Shown here piece by piece: positions 48,276 through 58,738 of a stretch of 64,000 nucleotides of DNA. A program made the position numbers and the translations under genes. Origin of the DNA: Davidsoniella eucalypti (Eukaryota > Ascomycota > Sordariomycetes > Microascales > Ceratocystidaceae); the NCBI GenBank assembly GCA_004009845.1, contig RMBW01000024.1:1-64000 (forward strand). The letters run 5' to 3'. How positions within the stretch are numbered: position 1 is the stretch's first letter; each line of letters begins with the position of its first letter. Below the pieces are notes generated by a model that saw only the letters and a program-made list of their open reading frames with translations, had not been told where the DNA came from and made no database searches.

Positions 48276-49736
48276 ATGCCGTTCCCATTCACGCTCCCTA
48301 CTACCTCCAGCACCTCGTTCACATCCAGTCTCGACTGCCTATCGCACCCGTCGCTGACTTTGGCCGCAACAACCCACCGTGGTGTCGTCCGCGATGCATT
48401 GAAGAAACACAAGCGGCTCTCGCCGGCCGAGCAGGTCCCGCACGTAGCTGTTGTGGTGGCGGCTTTGACCACCTATATACCGTATCTGCTGGCGCTAGAC
48501 GCCGGCCTCAGTCCGCAACACAGTCAACCGCAGCGAACCAGAGGGGTCAATGTAGTCATGACATGTGTGCCACAGCTGGCATGGACGCCAGCCCTCGAAG
48601 ACACCTCACTGGCTGTACCGGGCAAGAGTTTGCGTGCTAGGATCTCGACGCTGGACGACGAAATCACCTTTGTTGGCATTGCGCTAGCCAATTGCTATGC
48701 TCTGCAGGCACGTTCGGCTCTGCGGCCGTTGTTTGCTACGAGTGGAATAGTGGTCAGTGGCAGCGATAGAGTATCGGCCATCCAGGCAGCCACGCGCCAT
48801 CTACTCGAATCAGCGTCGCTGGCTACGTATATATCTGGCCGAGCCAATGCTCTCGGTAGCGGCCAACAACCAGTCTCATGCATCGATGTTGCACCAGCTA
48901 CAGCGCAGGCTTTGTCTGCTCTAAGTCACGCAGAGGCAACGCTGCTGGCAGTTCTCAAAGACGACCCTTACCCCGCAGTAGTTGCTCAAGAGCGTAATAC
49001 TGACGACAAGGAATGGATGTATAAGGCGCCAGATATGCCCAAAGTTCGTGCCCATCTGTTTGCCAGACTATGTTTAGCAGCCGCGGACCATGCGTCACAG
49101 GCGCTCTCTCTACTACAAACAGCAGCAACTATGGCAACGCATGCTGGCCGGACAGCTAAGCCGGAAGGCGATCTGATCAAGTACATCACAGGCCTACGAC
49201 AAAGCAGTCGTGCGAAGGCATGTCGATTCTTTGGAATCGATGCGGATCTTGGCGGCCAGACCGGCACAGCCTTAGGATGGCTCAAGGCAGCACTACAAGA
49301 ACTAGACGTGGACGTCAAGGACATCACCAAGAAAGACAGCTCATCCAGCAGCGGCTCAGGGTTTGGCCGTCTACGGCGTGAATGGGCCGAGAAGCGCGAA
49401 GATCGCCGAGTGACTAAGGAAACAGGCTGGGGTGGCGACGGCGGCAAACTAGAAGAGACTCGAGTTGTCGCTCTATTATACTCGAAGTGGACAAAGACGA
49501 ACGACACAATTCTCGCGCAGCAGATCCCGGCACCAGGAACATTGCTCGGCCAGATGCCATCAGGGCGCGAGATTCATGTGATCAAAGAGTGGCCGGTGCC
49601 TCAGCTGGACACCGACGTCCTTGAACGTATGCAGGCGCCATTGGACCCGACAGAGGCATTTGTAGCTGAGGAAGATGAGAGTTCGGACGAAGAATCTGGC
49701 ATTGCTAATGCCCCACAGACACGGGCTTACTATTAA
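48276..49736 (+). CDS. palC: pH-response regulator PalC (BRO1-like domain)
   Basis: A single frame of 486 residues. MPFPFTLPTTSS is the characteristic fungal PalC N-terminus and sets the start at 48276; the 63 codons open upstream look like leader. A BRO1-like alpha-helical region follows (LKKHKRLSPAEQVPHV, YIPYLLALDAGL, EITFVGIALANCYALQARSAL, HAEATLLAVLKDDPY, ARLCLAAADHASQAL). The conserved WGGDGGKLEETRVVALLYSKWTKTND-type segment near the end (written here only in outline) is followed by an acidic tail with EEDESSDEES. PalC joins the ESCRT-III/Vps32-bound ambient-alkaline-pH signalling complex at the plasma membrane that leads to processing of the PacC factor. No intron is needed. Confidence 0.92.
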   Translation: MPFPFTLPTTSSTSFTSSLDCLSHPSLTLAATTHRGVVRDALKKHKRLSPAEQVPHVAVVVAALTTYIPYLLALDAGLSPQHSQPQRTRGVNVVMTCVPQLAWTPALEDTSLAVPGKSLRARISTLDDEITFVGIALANCYALQARSALRPLFATSGIVVSGSDRVSAIQAATRHLLESASLATYISGRANALGSGQQPVSCIDVAPATAQALSALSHAEATLLAVLKDDPYPAVVAQERNTDDKEWMYKAPDMPKVRAHLFARLCLAAADHASQALSLLQTAATMATHAGRTAKPEGDLIKYITGLRQSSRAKACRFFGIDADLGGQTGTALGWLKAALQELDVDVKDITKKDSSSSSGSGFGRLRREWAEKREDRRVTKETGWGGDGGKLEETRVVALLYSKWTKTNDTILAQQIPAPGTLLGQMPSGREIHVIKEWPVPQLDTDVLERMQAPLDPTEAFVAEEDESSDEESGIANAPQTRAYY

Positions 49737-50051
49737 GAGGAATCACAACCGGAAGCTAAGAAATGAAAATGAAAACTATATTTTACCTCCATCTCGTCCT
49801 AACATGTACTACTTGTCCCAAGAACTGGAACTAATCAAACTACCGGATTCTCTATAGTACCATCTCCTCATCAGCTAAAACGTCCATGTTATCGTAGATT
49901 GTAGTTGTAAAATCTACGGCTTGTGTCACGAACACATGACTAATATAGGGTTAAACAGGGTTAATGAGCATCAACTTCTCCTTCCATCATAGATTGTTTT
50001 CCAACTTCCTCATACCTCAACCTATTGTCAAGCACGAAATGGCCGTGCAAA
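49737..50051. other. Convergent spacer palC / RBR ligase
   Basis: About 315 bp of 3' UTR from two converging genes. TAGGGTTAA and CAGGGTTAA are repeated 10 bp apart at 49946-49964. Nothing else is seen. Confidence 0.5.
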
Positions 50052-53000
50052 CTATTGTGCCGCTCCCGTCCTTGATCGGGCATAAAGAGCATCTTCGGCC
50101 TCAGCTTCAACCTCCGCCTCGGCATCAGCCCGTGCAGATCTAGCGTTGATACCCTCAAGTTCGCGGCGTTCCTGAGTCGCGATGATCTCCATGCGGCGCT
50201 GCGTAACCTCATTGAACCACTTGTCATGCGAAGCGGCCATTTCACTTGCGCTGATTCCGTCCTGTTTCAGCTCGTTCCGTGTCTTCAAGACATCGTAATC
50301 CGATCTAGCCACCTCGTCTTCGATCTCAGCTTCGATCTTAGCAGCCAGATGGGCTGTGACCTTCTTGCTCCAGTGTTCCCAGAATGCACGCGATTCTTTC
50401 TGTGACTTGTCGTAACGCTTCATCGCTGCCTTGGCGAGTCGGCCAGCGTCGAAGTTGCCGATAAAGTGCTCTTCGAGGTTCTTGCGATGCTGGTTTCTGA
50501 GGAAAGCCGCAACTTCTGTGCGTTGTTTGTACTCGATGTCTAGTCGCGACTGCATGACTCTGACACGACGTGGAGCCCAGAGTCGGTGTTCTCTGAGAGC
50601 TTCAGAGTTCTGCTTTTGTACGGCGACGACTTCAGGCGCCTCGCCTATGACGTCGATATTCCTGCGTCTCGACTTGAAGTCGTTGAGCATCCAGGCGCGC
50701 TGCTGTGCGGCCAAGGCTTCCATGTTGCGGCGCATGGTGTCGTACTTTTGATGTGCATTTTCGCGCTGTATGTCTTCTTGGGCGTGGCGATGCTCGATTT
50801 CAGTGTCTCGGGCAGCTTTCTTAGCAGCGCGTTCTTGAGCTAGACGCTGGGCCGTTTCCGTATCCTCGGGCTGTGACGTTGACGGTGACTGATGAAGATC
50901 TCGGCTACTGCCTTCACCGTTATCAGTCGCTGTCTGATCAGCCTTGGATTTCTCAGCAACTGCTTGGTCGGTCTCAGCAACTGCTTGGTCGGTCTCAGCT
51001 ATGATAGTCAATAATCGGCGCACCTCAGCCTCACCTCTGCTCTCACGAAGCTCGCGGGCTTTTGCTCTCTGCGCGGCTTGGTTCTTGTACTCGTACAAGT
51101 CATTCATAGAACACGAGCATGATAGCCAGGGCGTGCTGCACACGTAGCAGAACTGGGCACCGCAGCGGCACGTCATGTGCTGGCACAAGTCGGTATGCTC
51201 GATCAGCATGTTGCAATCAATGCAGTGGCGCCAGCCATAGTCGGCTGCTAGCGACACTACGGTCAGTAGGTCCGGATTGGGAGGCGGACACTCGTCGTCG
51301 CCGTGGGCAACGTTGCGACACTTCGTGCACGTCAAGTGGTCGTTGGTACACTGGCCAAGGTTTGTATCGGTGTTGATGTTCTCCGGCGCTACAAATACGT
51401 TGCAGTTCCGCGTGGCGCAGTATAGCCGGGCATTAGCTGGCACGGAAAGCTCGCCAGCGCGAACAAGCATTCGGGTAGTGAGCCCAGGCGAGCAGTTCGT
51501 CTCAATGATGTCTAGGCCGATCTGATTGTCGCAGCAGCTCAGGGGCCACTGTGGGATGGTTTCCAAGAATCTCTCGAAACATTCAGTGCAGTAGCTATGG
51601 CACGGAAGCTCTACCACAGCGCTTGAATCCAGGATATCGAGACAGATATTGCATCTATCTAGGGTTAGCCACCTCATGCTATATATCGAGGTCATGTGAA
51701 AGGGGGTACCTACTTAACAGTCTTCTTGGATGCAGCGATAGATTTCTGGAACAGTTGATCCAGGCGCAGCCAGTTGAACTTTGACTTCTTCTGTGCACTG
51801 GTCGGTGACTGGCCTGGTCGAGCAGAGCTCCGTTGATGGTTCTCGGGTGGCTCGCTTGTGCCCTGGGACGATGGCGCTTGGATCAGCGAGCCGGAGTTGC
51901 TAGTACTTCGGCCCATCGAGGAAGAAGAGGCACTACGGAAGGGCACAAAGGCGGCCCAAAGGCGGCCCAGGCTAATTTGACGTCTCTTTCGTTTATTATC
52001 AGGCCGGACGTGTCGGTTATCAACCGGCATTTCCAATGTTGGAGTCGTGAATAATTCTTCGCGCTCTGTAGAGGGAGTCATCAATGTTTGCGGTGCCGGT
52101 GTCTGTACCCGTGGTGCCTCGGGCTCTTCTGTCTCGATAGCTGGTGCTACTTCAGGCTCTGTCATTTCAGGCTCGCTCGTTACTTGGGGCTCTGCTGCTA
52201 GAGGCTCTATTTCTTGAGGTCTCTCTTCTTGCAAGTCTGTTCGTCTAGGCTCCTCCTCAACAGGCGCTCCATATACAAGTATCCGAGAATTAGGCTCTAA
52301 CGGGTCACTTCCGAAGCCACCTCGAGACAGCCATCTAGAGATATCCGGAGCTTTTCTTATTCTCAGATACCCCGGACTTTCCACACTGCGCTGAACTGAT
52401 GCGTTGTTAGTGATTAGGTACGTGTCCCATCCCGAGACAAAGTCTGGGTCTGATGGCTTAAGCAGACGTCCTAGTCTTATTGATACTGGGCCATGCAGGC
52501 TTCTATCTAGTTCTTCCTCGAATTCATCCTCGAACTCATCCTCGAATTTTGGTGGTGGCATGGGCGATAGTGGACGGACGTTGTGCTCGATACAGACGGT
52601 GTCGGTGACATCACGTGATATGCGCAATATCTCTGGTGGTGTACTATCTTCATAGAACCGCAGGGCATTGGGCAGACCGTAGTCTTTGTCTTTGTTATAG
52701 TTCAAGACTAGTGGAGGTCGCTCCGAGGGTGTGCCCAGGAAGCTGTAGGGGAAGCCGCCAGGTGGGATATACCAATTTACCAGCTCTGGGCCGTGCTTAG
52801 TTGTGATTGCTGGGCTGATAAACAGATCATCGCCGCATTCTGGGGGAACTGTGGTGATAGTCAGGCACCAACCGTTATCTTTAATGACACTGCCAAAGGG
52901 GCCTTGTTCCGAGTAAAGTTCGTCTAGAATCGGTTCTATCTCGACATCTACCACAGGCTCCTCAGTATCCTCGGGTTCCCCGTTCAACTGAGGTTTATCG

Positions 53001-53107
53001 AGCTGTTCAACTTCTGCCGTGGAGTCGGGGCGGGCAGCTTCAGAATCTCCGTTATAAGAAGGCCCCGACTCGCCATGGTTATCTCTAGGCTCGGTCACGG
53101 ATTCCAT
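50052..53107 (-). CDS. RBR-type (RING-IBR-RING) E3 ubiquitin ligase, 998 aa
   Basis: Exons 51714-53107 and 50052-51654 are joined by a 59-nt intron (GTAGGT donor, GGCTAAC branch, GATAG acceptor). Splicing removes the stop of the first frame and reads KKTVK|CNICLDIL, starting RING1 at C466. RING1 (466-506) has CX2C and a compact PCHSYCTEC without the usual residue between Cys and His. The IBR region has CTNDHLTCTKC and HGDDEC. RING2 (609-637) has WRHCIDC, then CQHMTC with the expected catalytic Cys at about 627, then CGAQFCYVC. RBR ligases take ubiquitin from E2 onto this Cys before transfer to substrate. The N-terminal 465 residues are acidic/Pro-rich with no domain I know, including FEDEFEDEFEEE. 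After RING2 comes a charged coiled coil with a duplicated AETDQAV. Substrates are unknown. Confidence 0.85.
50952..50993. repeat. 21-bp direct duplication inside the RBR gene
   Basis: The unit TCAGCAACTGCTTGGTCGGTC occurs twice in tandem (a near third copy starts but diverges). It encodes the heptapeptide AETDQAV twice, keeping frame and heptad spacing in the coiled-coil region. Confidence 0.75.
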
Positions 53108-54570
53108 GACATCATTCAGTGTTTATCTTGTCAAAGCAGTGGCCAGAGGGTGGAGGATAGTTCCAGGGTGAGATAGGCAGATTTAGTGCAGAAAATCTAG
53201 CTGTTTATGATTGTGATAAGAGGAAGATCTTGGCAGCTAGTTATATAATCAGGAGAGGAGTGGGCATAAAAGTGTATGATATCAGCCTTTTATAGACGAA
53301 GAGGAAACTGAACCAAATCACAAGCTAGTATAAAAGAAATATTTTTGTTGGAAAGGAAAGAATGAGAAGGAAAGGGGAAGAAATGGGCAGAGAGATAAGG
53401 CCGAATTGCATTATTGCTCTTAACATATTCTAAAGAATGCAGCCATAATTGGCCTACTATCTATCATATATGCACCATGACCAAATCTTGGTGGCTGCGT
53501 GAGTTGTCACTCTTTTCTGCCTTCCTTCTCTAGATGCCTAGCCAATAGCAAAAGAACCAATCTTCAGGCTACTATGAGAGGCAACGCAGAATAGCATGCC
53601 GTTTATGATTTCCATTTGCCTTATCAAGGCTGCTGCGAACTCTAGTTCTGTTTGATGTGCCCATCATACAGATACAGGCACCGTGTCAGTCACGATATCA
53701 ACACTATGAAAAAAACCAGGCCTCGGCGCTCTCCATGCGGTTATCCAAGCCTACAGATCCAACTGCTTATGTTTCTGCCTTCGTTTCCACTATAGGTGCC
53801 GAAGCGACATGCATGTATGTACAATATATGCGGAGTTGTCGTACCAACATCAACAACAACAGAAACAGAATTGGGGACACAAACAAAAACATAAACAAAG
53901 ATAGAGATGGATGAGAGCACCGCTATCTCGCTAGCTCCGTCATTTCATGTATATGTAGTGTGATCACATCAGCTGGCATCATGCATATGCATGCTACAAA
54001 GCAATGCACCATTTGTGATTTAGGACCATAGTCGCTGTAGTAGCCTCAACTGTCCATGATTGTGGTTGTATATGTACGTACAGTTTCGAGAAAACATCAG
54101 GCATTTCTCGTCTATTTACATTATATCTTTGTTTACGTTTCTATTATTCAGTGTCTTCCTTCTCTCTTTCCTTCGTTTAGCCTGTGCCCAACTTTATTGA
54201 ATTGTTCTCCAACTAGCCAGGCGTTACTAGATAGTAATACTTGTTATATAGAGATACGTAAGAGTATCTCAAATGCCCAAGAAATATAGTGGTGGGAAGT
54301 TCTGTAAGGCCTCCATGCGTCCAAAAGTGTGCCCAACAGCAAGCCGTCAACTTAGATTGACATTTGGGTTTTTACCCTAGCCATGACGTCATATTATGAT
54401 GCTGCTTGTACCGGTCGTCCCCAAAGCAGTCCGTTGAGCTTCAATCGGCCAAAAGAAGAAGCCAGAGACCCAAGGTAGGTTCAGTAAAAGAATCAACTTC
54501 ATTCAGGGTTACAGCTTAGGGTCTGGTGAAAACCTTGCAACTTAATTAACTGATAAGGCAAAGGCAGTTC
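53108..54570. other. RBR gene promoter and spacer
   Basis: Spacer between the divergent RBR gene and the pseudogene. Some purine-rich stretches lie near 53.35 kb. No coding region is supported. Confidence 0.5.
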
Positions 54571-55414
54571 ATGGCTGTAAGTATCTCTTGATCCTTTAGT
54601 ACCATATCTACTTATATATAACTATACATATATACTTTGTGCTCTCTTATTACCATATCGATATGCATCTACACTGACACCGATTCTCGCCGCAGTGGAC
54701 GATACACAATGTACAGGAGTTCCTACACCGCCGTGTCGACAATGTCGAGGCAAACCGAGAGCTAGCCGCAGTAGAGACGCTGGGCGACGATAGCCGTGAT
54801 ATGTTCAAGGCACGGCACCACAGCCTTTGTAGCATTGGCCAGCAAGATGCATCTGATTCACTACAACCTGGCCGTACACTATGCCGTACGTAGTAACGCT
54901 GATATTGCGTACAAGGGTCATCTAGCCCGCTGGAACACGGACTCTGGATCAGTTCATGTCTACAAGAAGGATGACGAGCGTCTCGATGTGCGTGATATCC
55001 TCAAGAACCGTCTATGGAACTCGCGGGCCAGCTCGGCGGATCGGAGGCGTCCGTACAGCAGCTCCCGATCTTGGCATTGACCCGGCTGATATTCACTACG
55101 AAGCCTTTGCAACTGATGCCACTAGTGATCCGTTCCGGGCTGTCGTAGTCAAGCGGGAAGGTCCTCGCTCTCAGCAACGCTTAGTCGAAGTGGCCGAGGA
55201 CGAGAGTCACTTCTAGATGCTTTGCGGCGAGATCTTGAGCCGTGCGAAGTTACGGCAAGTTGTGAGGCTGGAAATTGCGGTACTTGAAGGACAGATAGAT
55301 CATCGTGGAACAGGACTGTCAGGCCACGAGCAGAAGAAGAAGATGCTCGCTTGTGTAAGTCGAGGCATTGGACGGATTGTGATTGAGATTCAGAAGATGT
55401 ACTTAAGACTGTAA
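54571..55414 (+). pseudogene. Frameshifted pseudogene, family unknown
   Basis: A plausible first exon (ATGGCT at 54571-54576) is followed by a 119-nt intron (GTAAGT donor, CCGCAG acceptor at 54695). The reading then passes through all three frames in turn. Frame one gives WTIHNVQEFLHRRVDNVE and ELAAVETLGDDSRDMFKA up to about 54840. The next frame gives SKMHLIHYNLAVHYAV and HLARWNTDSGSVHVYKK up to about 55040. The last gives LGIDPADIHYEAFATDA and VVVKREGPRSQQRLVEVAEDE, hits TAG at 55214, and continues with coding-like EILSRAKLRQVVRLEIAVLE to a TAA at 55414. No splice sites explain the shifts. So there are two indels and one in-frame stop in otherwise protein-like sequence. I do not recognise the parent family; assembly error is an alternative. 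Confidence 0.6.
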
Positions 55415-56164
55415 TAGAATATCATAGCATAGAAAGTTATAGTGTAACGTGGATTAGTTGGTGTAAAATTCTCGAAGAGTGTTGGGCTAGATACAATACC
55501 ATTGTGTAAGATTGATGTCATCTATGCTAGATTCCTTGAGTCTATCAAAGAAATATAACGCAACAACAAAGTCCATGGCGAAAAGTCACTAAAGTCTGTG
55601 CAACGTCAAAGTCAAGTGAACAAAGAAAACAATAGGAATAACGTGAACAAAGACGCCGTCTTTGTACTCTTCCATCTCCTTTTCATACCTCAACCTTCTC
55701 TTTGCCTAAAACCAAACAAGTACGCTATATAGTAGCTTGTTTCATCAGCGTCTTTGTTAACAATGGATTGCTCTATTGTTCTCATACATCCAACTCTTTA
55801 TACTAAGCCACCGTCATGACACGAGGCTTTCATAATCATCATGGCCTTCATTCACCGAGTGCTCTGGCGCTCCTTTGTCTTATTGTTATCTATTGAGCTC
55901 CCAAAATGCCTCTATGGATGCCCGATATCACGGCACAAAGACCCTTCGGTCTATATAATAGGCGCCGGCCGTCTGCTCTGCTGTCTAATTCCAACAAAGT
56001 CATCACTCTCATCAAGCACCACCAATCCCACTTACTTCAACCTCACATTACCTTCTCAACCTACTCCGAGTCTCTTTGATAGACCTCTCGGACACAGCAC
56101 AGCACCTTTCACATACAACAGCACTACCAGTTAGTTACCCTGTCCCTCTAACACACAATCCACT
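55415..56164. other. Promoter/leader of the Cys-rich orphan gene
   Basis: C/T-rich towards 56.1 kb, consistent with a leader. A 97-codon ATG frame at 55841-56134 is leader-like and unrecognised; it may act as an upstream ORF if transcribed. Confidence 0.4.
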
Positions 56165-56899
56165 ATGTGCCGAGCTACTTTTGTTCAGTGCAGCACTCGC
56201 GGCTGCTCAGGCGGCATGAACCGCACGACTTTAGCTTGTGGCTTTGGCGCAGCCCGCGGTGCAGAGCATTGCCAAAACTACCTAGTGCAGGGCGTTATCA
56301 GTGATCCCACCTTCCGGTGTATCAGATGCCAACGCCGTGCCTCTGCTTCTCTCCGGAACCCTTCGGGCTCTACCGGCGCAGGCAGAGATGGCCTCGGCCA
56401 GATCTCGTCGATTGCTACTTCGCTACGTCGTAGAGAAAGCAGTCCTCAGCGCCAGGCCCGTCTACGCCGTGAGCAGCGTCAGAATGACCACGACGGTGAG
56501 AGCCGATCCAACGCCCACCGGGTACTGGCTGACAACCGGCCGTACTATGAGGAAGAATACCTGCGTACCCACCGGGCTTCTACTTCCGGAGCCGCTCGCC
56601 CCGAGCAAAGCGAGCGAGAGAGAGAGCCGAGCTATCAGTACGAAGTGCTCGATCCGTCTCTGTCTCTCCAGGCTGAACTCCAGAGAGCCGGATCCCAGGT
56701 GGATGGCTCAGCAGATGACGATGAGTATCAGGTTACTAACTCGCGACACCAGTCCCGAGCCCAAGGTTGCGATGTCGTCGATCCGACAACTGTTGTCCCA
56801 GCAGTCGTTAAGCCCGTGTCGTGGGAAACAGCCCCAATCAACGCCTTTTGGAGCTATGGTCCTTCTGCTCCTCTACCGCGCTTCACCGACCCCTTCACA

Positions 56900-56930
<31 letters not shown>

Positions 56931-58108
56931 ACCAAGTTGAGTCTCCGCCCCTGTCTCCTCGCTCATCTTCGTCTCCGCCTGTATCTTCTATACTTGCTTT
57001 TCTAGTTCCCTCTCGGACTCCGTCTCCGTCTCCGTCTCTAGGCTCGAATCTAGCATCGGCTCCAGCTTCTCCGCCCAGGCCTTCACTACCAGCCATGCAG
57101 CGCTCCCAACGCGACAACAGACGTCTAGGTAACAGTCTTATTACCCGTGCCAACCTGTGCAGATTCATCAGTCTGCGCCGGCTCAAGAGAGAGCGCCGCA
57201 ACAAACTAGGCCGTCCCCGTGGCCTTACCAGCGAGATAATCGAGGCCGAGAATGACTCTTCACGAAGACATTCCTCGCCCCCGCCCAAGGGCTTCGTGCC
57301 GCTTAGAATGCTCACGGCCGCTCCGGTTGGCTCCGGCTTCGTCGAGTCACCGCACAAGCGGGCCGACGATCCCGTGCTCTCCTTGCATGACTACATCCTG
57401 TCCAACCAGGATAGCGGCATAGAAGAGCGTGTCCGCGCCCATCCTGCCAACAAAGGTCTGTTCCCCCCCGCAAGCAAGGATACTGACTCGCCCAGCAGCA
57501 AAATCAGCGATGAAGACAAGATCAAACTAGCTGTCTCTACGCCGACCGAGGAGCTCCCGCCCTCATCTACCCCGTATCAGGCCCAGCCTGTCTTGAACTT
57601 CATGCGGCCGCGGTTCAGTGTGTCTGCCTATAGAAACGTCTTCTTGCAGCCCAGATCGTCAGAGCTAAAGCGTATCCTAGCTGACCGCAGACTCACAAGA
57701 AAGAGAAGTGCCTTCAACCCCCCCACCAGCAAGCCCCCTCCTCTGGTCTTGGAACCGGCTTCCAAGTCCCCCGCTGAAACACTAACTACACAGAGGAAGC
57801 AGCCTCACCTCAAGGGAGACAGCCCACAGGAGCCCGAGGTAAATTCTGAGACCATCTCGGACCGGCCTCAAAAGCCCGCGGCGAAAGACAATGACCGTAT
57901 CGTTGTCAACGGCAAGACCTTTGTCTATCGCGAGCGTTCCGAGACTGTCGCTCTCAACAAGGTCCATGAAGAAGACCCAGAGTCCCGTGTTATTGTCTAC
58001 CGTTGGCTTGTTCCAGTCCCAACACAGAACCCGGAGAAATCCGCTGTTAACGGGGCTGAGGGCTGGCTATCACGTGTCTATGTCCCGTGGTGCAAGTCTA
58101 TATTCTGA
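56165..58108 (+). CDS. Cys-rich, proline-rich hypothetical protein, 647 aa
   Basis: A single intact frame from an ATG at 56165. Residues 1-55 contain C2, C9, C14, C25, C36, C52 and C55 (MCRATFVQC, RGCSGG, TFRCIRC), spaced as in a small zinc-binding module. The middle is disordered: Arg/Glu-rich, then Pro/Ser-rich with a five-unit GCTCCG repeat at 56900-56930 encoding alternating Ala-Pro. A conserved-looking C-terminal end has VVNGKTFVYRERSE, RVIVYRWLVPVP and GWLSRVYVPWCKSIF, suggesting a second short folded unit. No catalytic motif is seen. GC and codon use look like expressed genes, so it is probably real. It lies between two pseudogenes. Function is unknown; a regulatory or scaffold protein is only a guess. 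Confidence 0.7.
56900..56930. repeat. GCTCCG hexanucleotide repeat (x5)
   Basis: Five perfect tandem copies of GCTCCG inside the 56165-58108 gene encode alternating Ala-Pro. The unit keeps frame, so length variation would change protein length without breaking it. Confidence 0.9.
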
Positions 58109-58320
58109 TATACTCTTTTATTTTCGGTTGTTTGTTTGTTTCTACTAGCATGTTTCGTCTTGTTATCTGGCTTTGTTTGTTCGTTCATTTTTATCGTTTT
58201 CCATCATGACCATTTCCTTTGTCTATCATTCTCATCACTTAAATTCAAATAAAAACCAATACTCAAATCAAATACTATAAGTGGTCCGTGACTAGTGATC
58301 GCCTCGTGAATAATCAATCT

Positions 58321-58338
58321 GAAGCTTCTAGAAGCTTC
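58321..58338. promoter_or_regulatory. Perfect heat-shock-element-like palindrome
   Basis: GAAGCTTCTAGAAGCTTC is an 18-bp perfect palindrome and reads as four alternating units GAA-nn-TTC-nn-GAA-nn-TTC, the consensus layout for trimeric heat-shock factor. It lies 213 bp after the stop codon at 58108 and at the end of a pseudogene, so the gene it would serve is not obvious. Confidence 0.45.
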
Positions 58339-58730
58339 CTACCTTGATCTGTAACCTTATCTCCAGTTCGCGATATAACATTCGTAGTATATTCTCTGTC
58401 ACCCCCTTCCAGATAATATCAGGTTCTGTATTATACATGAGCCACTCTCGGGCGTCTGGCTTCGCCGCTTCGGGCACACCGCAGCTGCAAGTAGGGTAGC
58501 TGCATATATCACCCCTTGGCTCATTACAGATATAATCCTCATTCAATATCTAATATTATGGTCTAATAGAGAAATTCATAGACACGGTTCAAAGAATGTC
58601 TCTTAATAGAAAACAAACCGACTACTCCCTGATAGCCATGTGTATCTCTCCAATCCTGACTTTCTTCACAAGTATTGACTTCGTAGATTGTCTCTGTTAG
58701 CCGCTGTCTGAATTCTCTCCGAAATGCCGC
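58337..58730 (-). pseudogene. Decayed gene fragment, family unknown
   Basis: On the minus strand, from an upstream TAA at 58731-58733, the frame reads AAFRREFRQRLTETIYEV, then CEESQDWRDTHGYQGV and FSIKRHSLNRVYEFLY, where a TAG interrupts. It continues TIILDIE and then, shifted by one base near 58545, gives EDYICNEPRGDICSYPT, then CSCGVPEAAKPDAREWLMYN and ENILRMLYRELEIRLQIK. A GTAGGA donor-like site follows at the end. No ATG opens the fragment and no GT donor exists at the break, so it is best read as a pseudogene with one stop and one frameshift, possibly missing its 5' part. Cysteines are spaced CX7CX4CXC. I do not recognise the family. Confidence 0.45.
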
Positions 58731-58738
58731 TTAAGACT

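Noticed and set aside
51655..51713. Two separate genes, one ending and one starting within 15 bp
   Set aside because: A consensus intron joins them in frame into a full RBR protein, and the ATG of the second frame would lie inside this intron.
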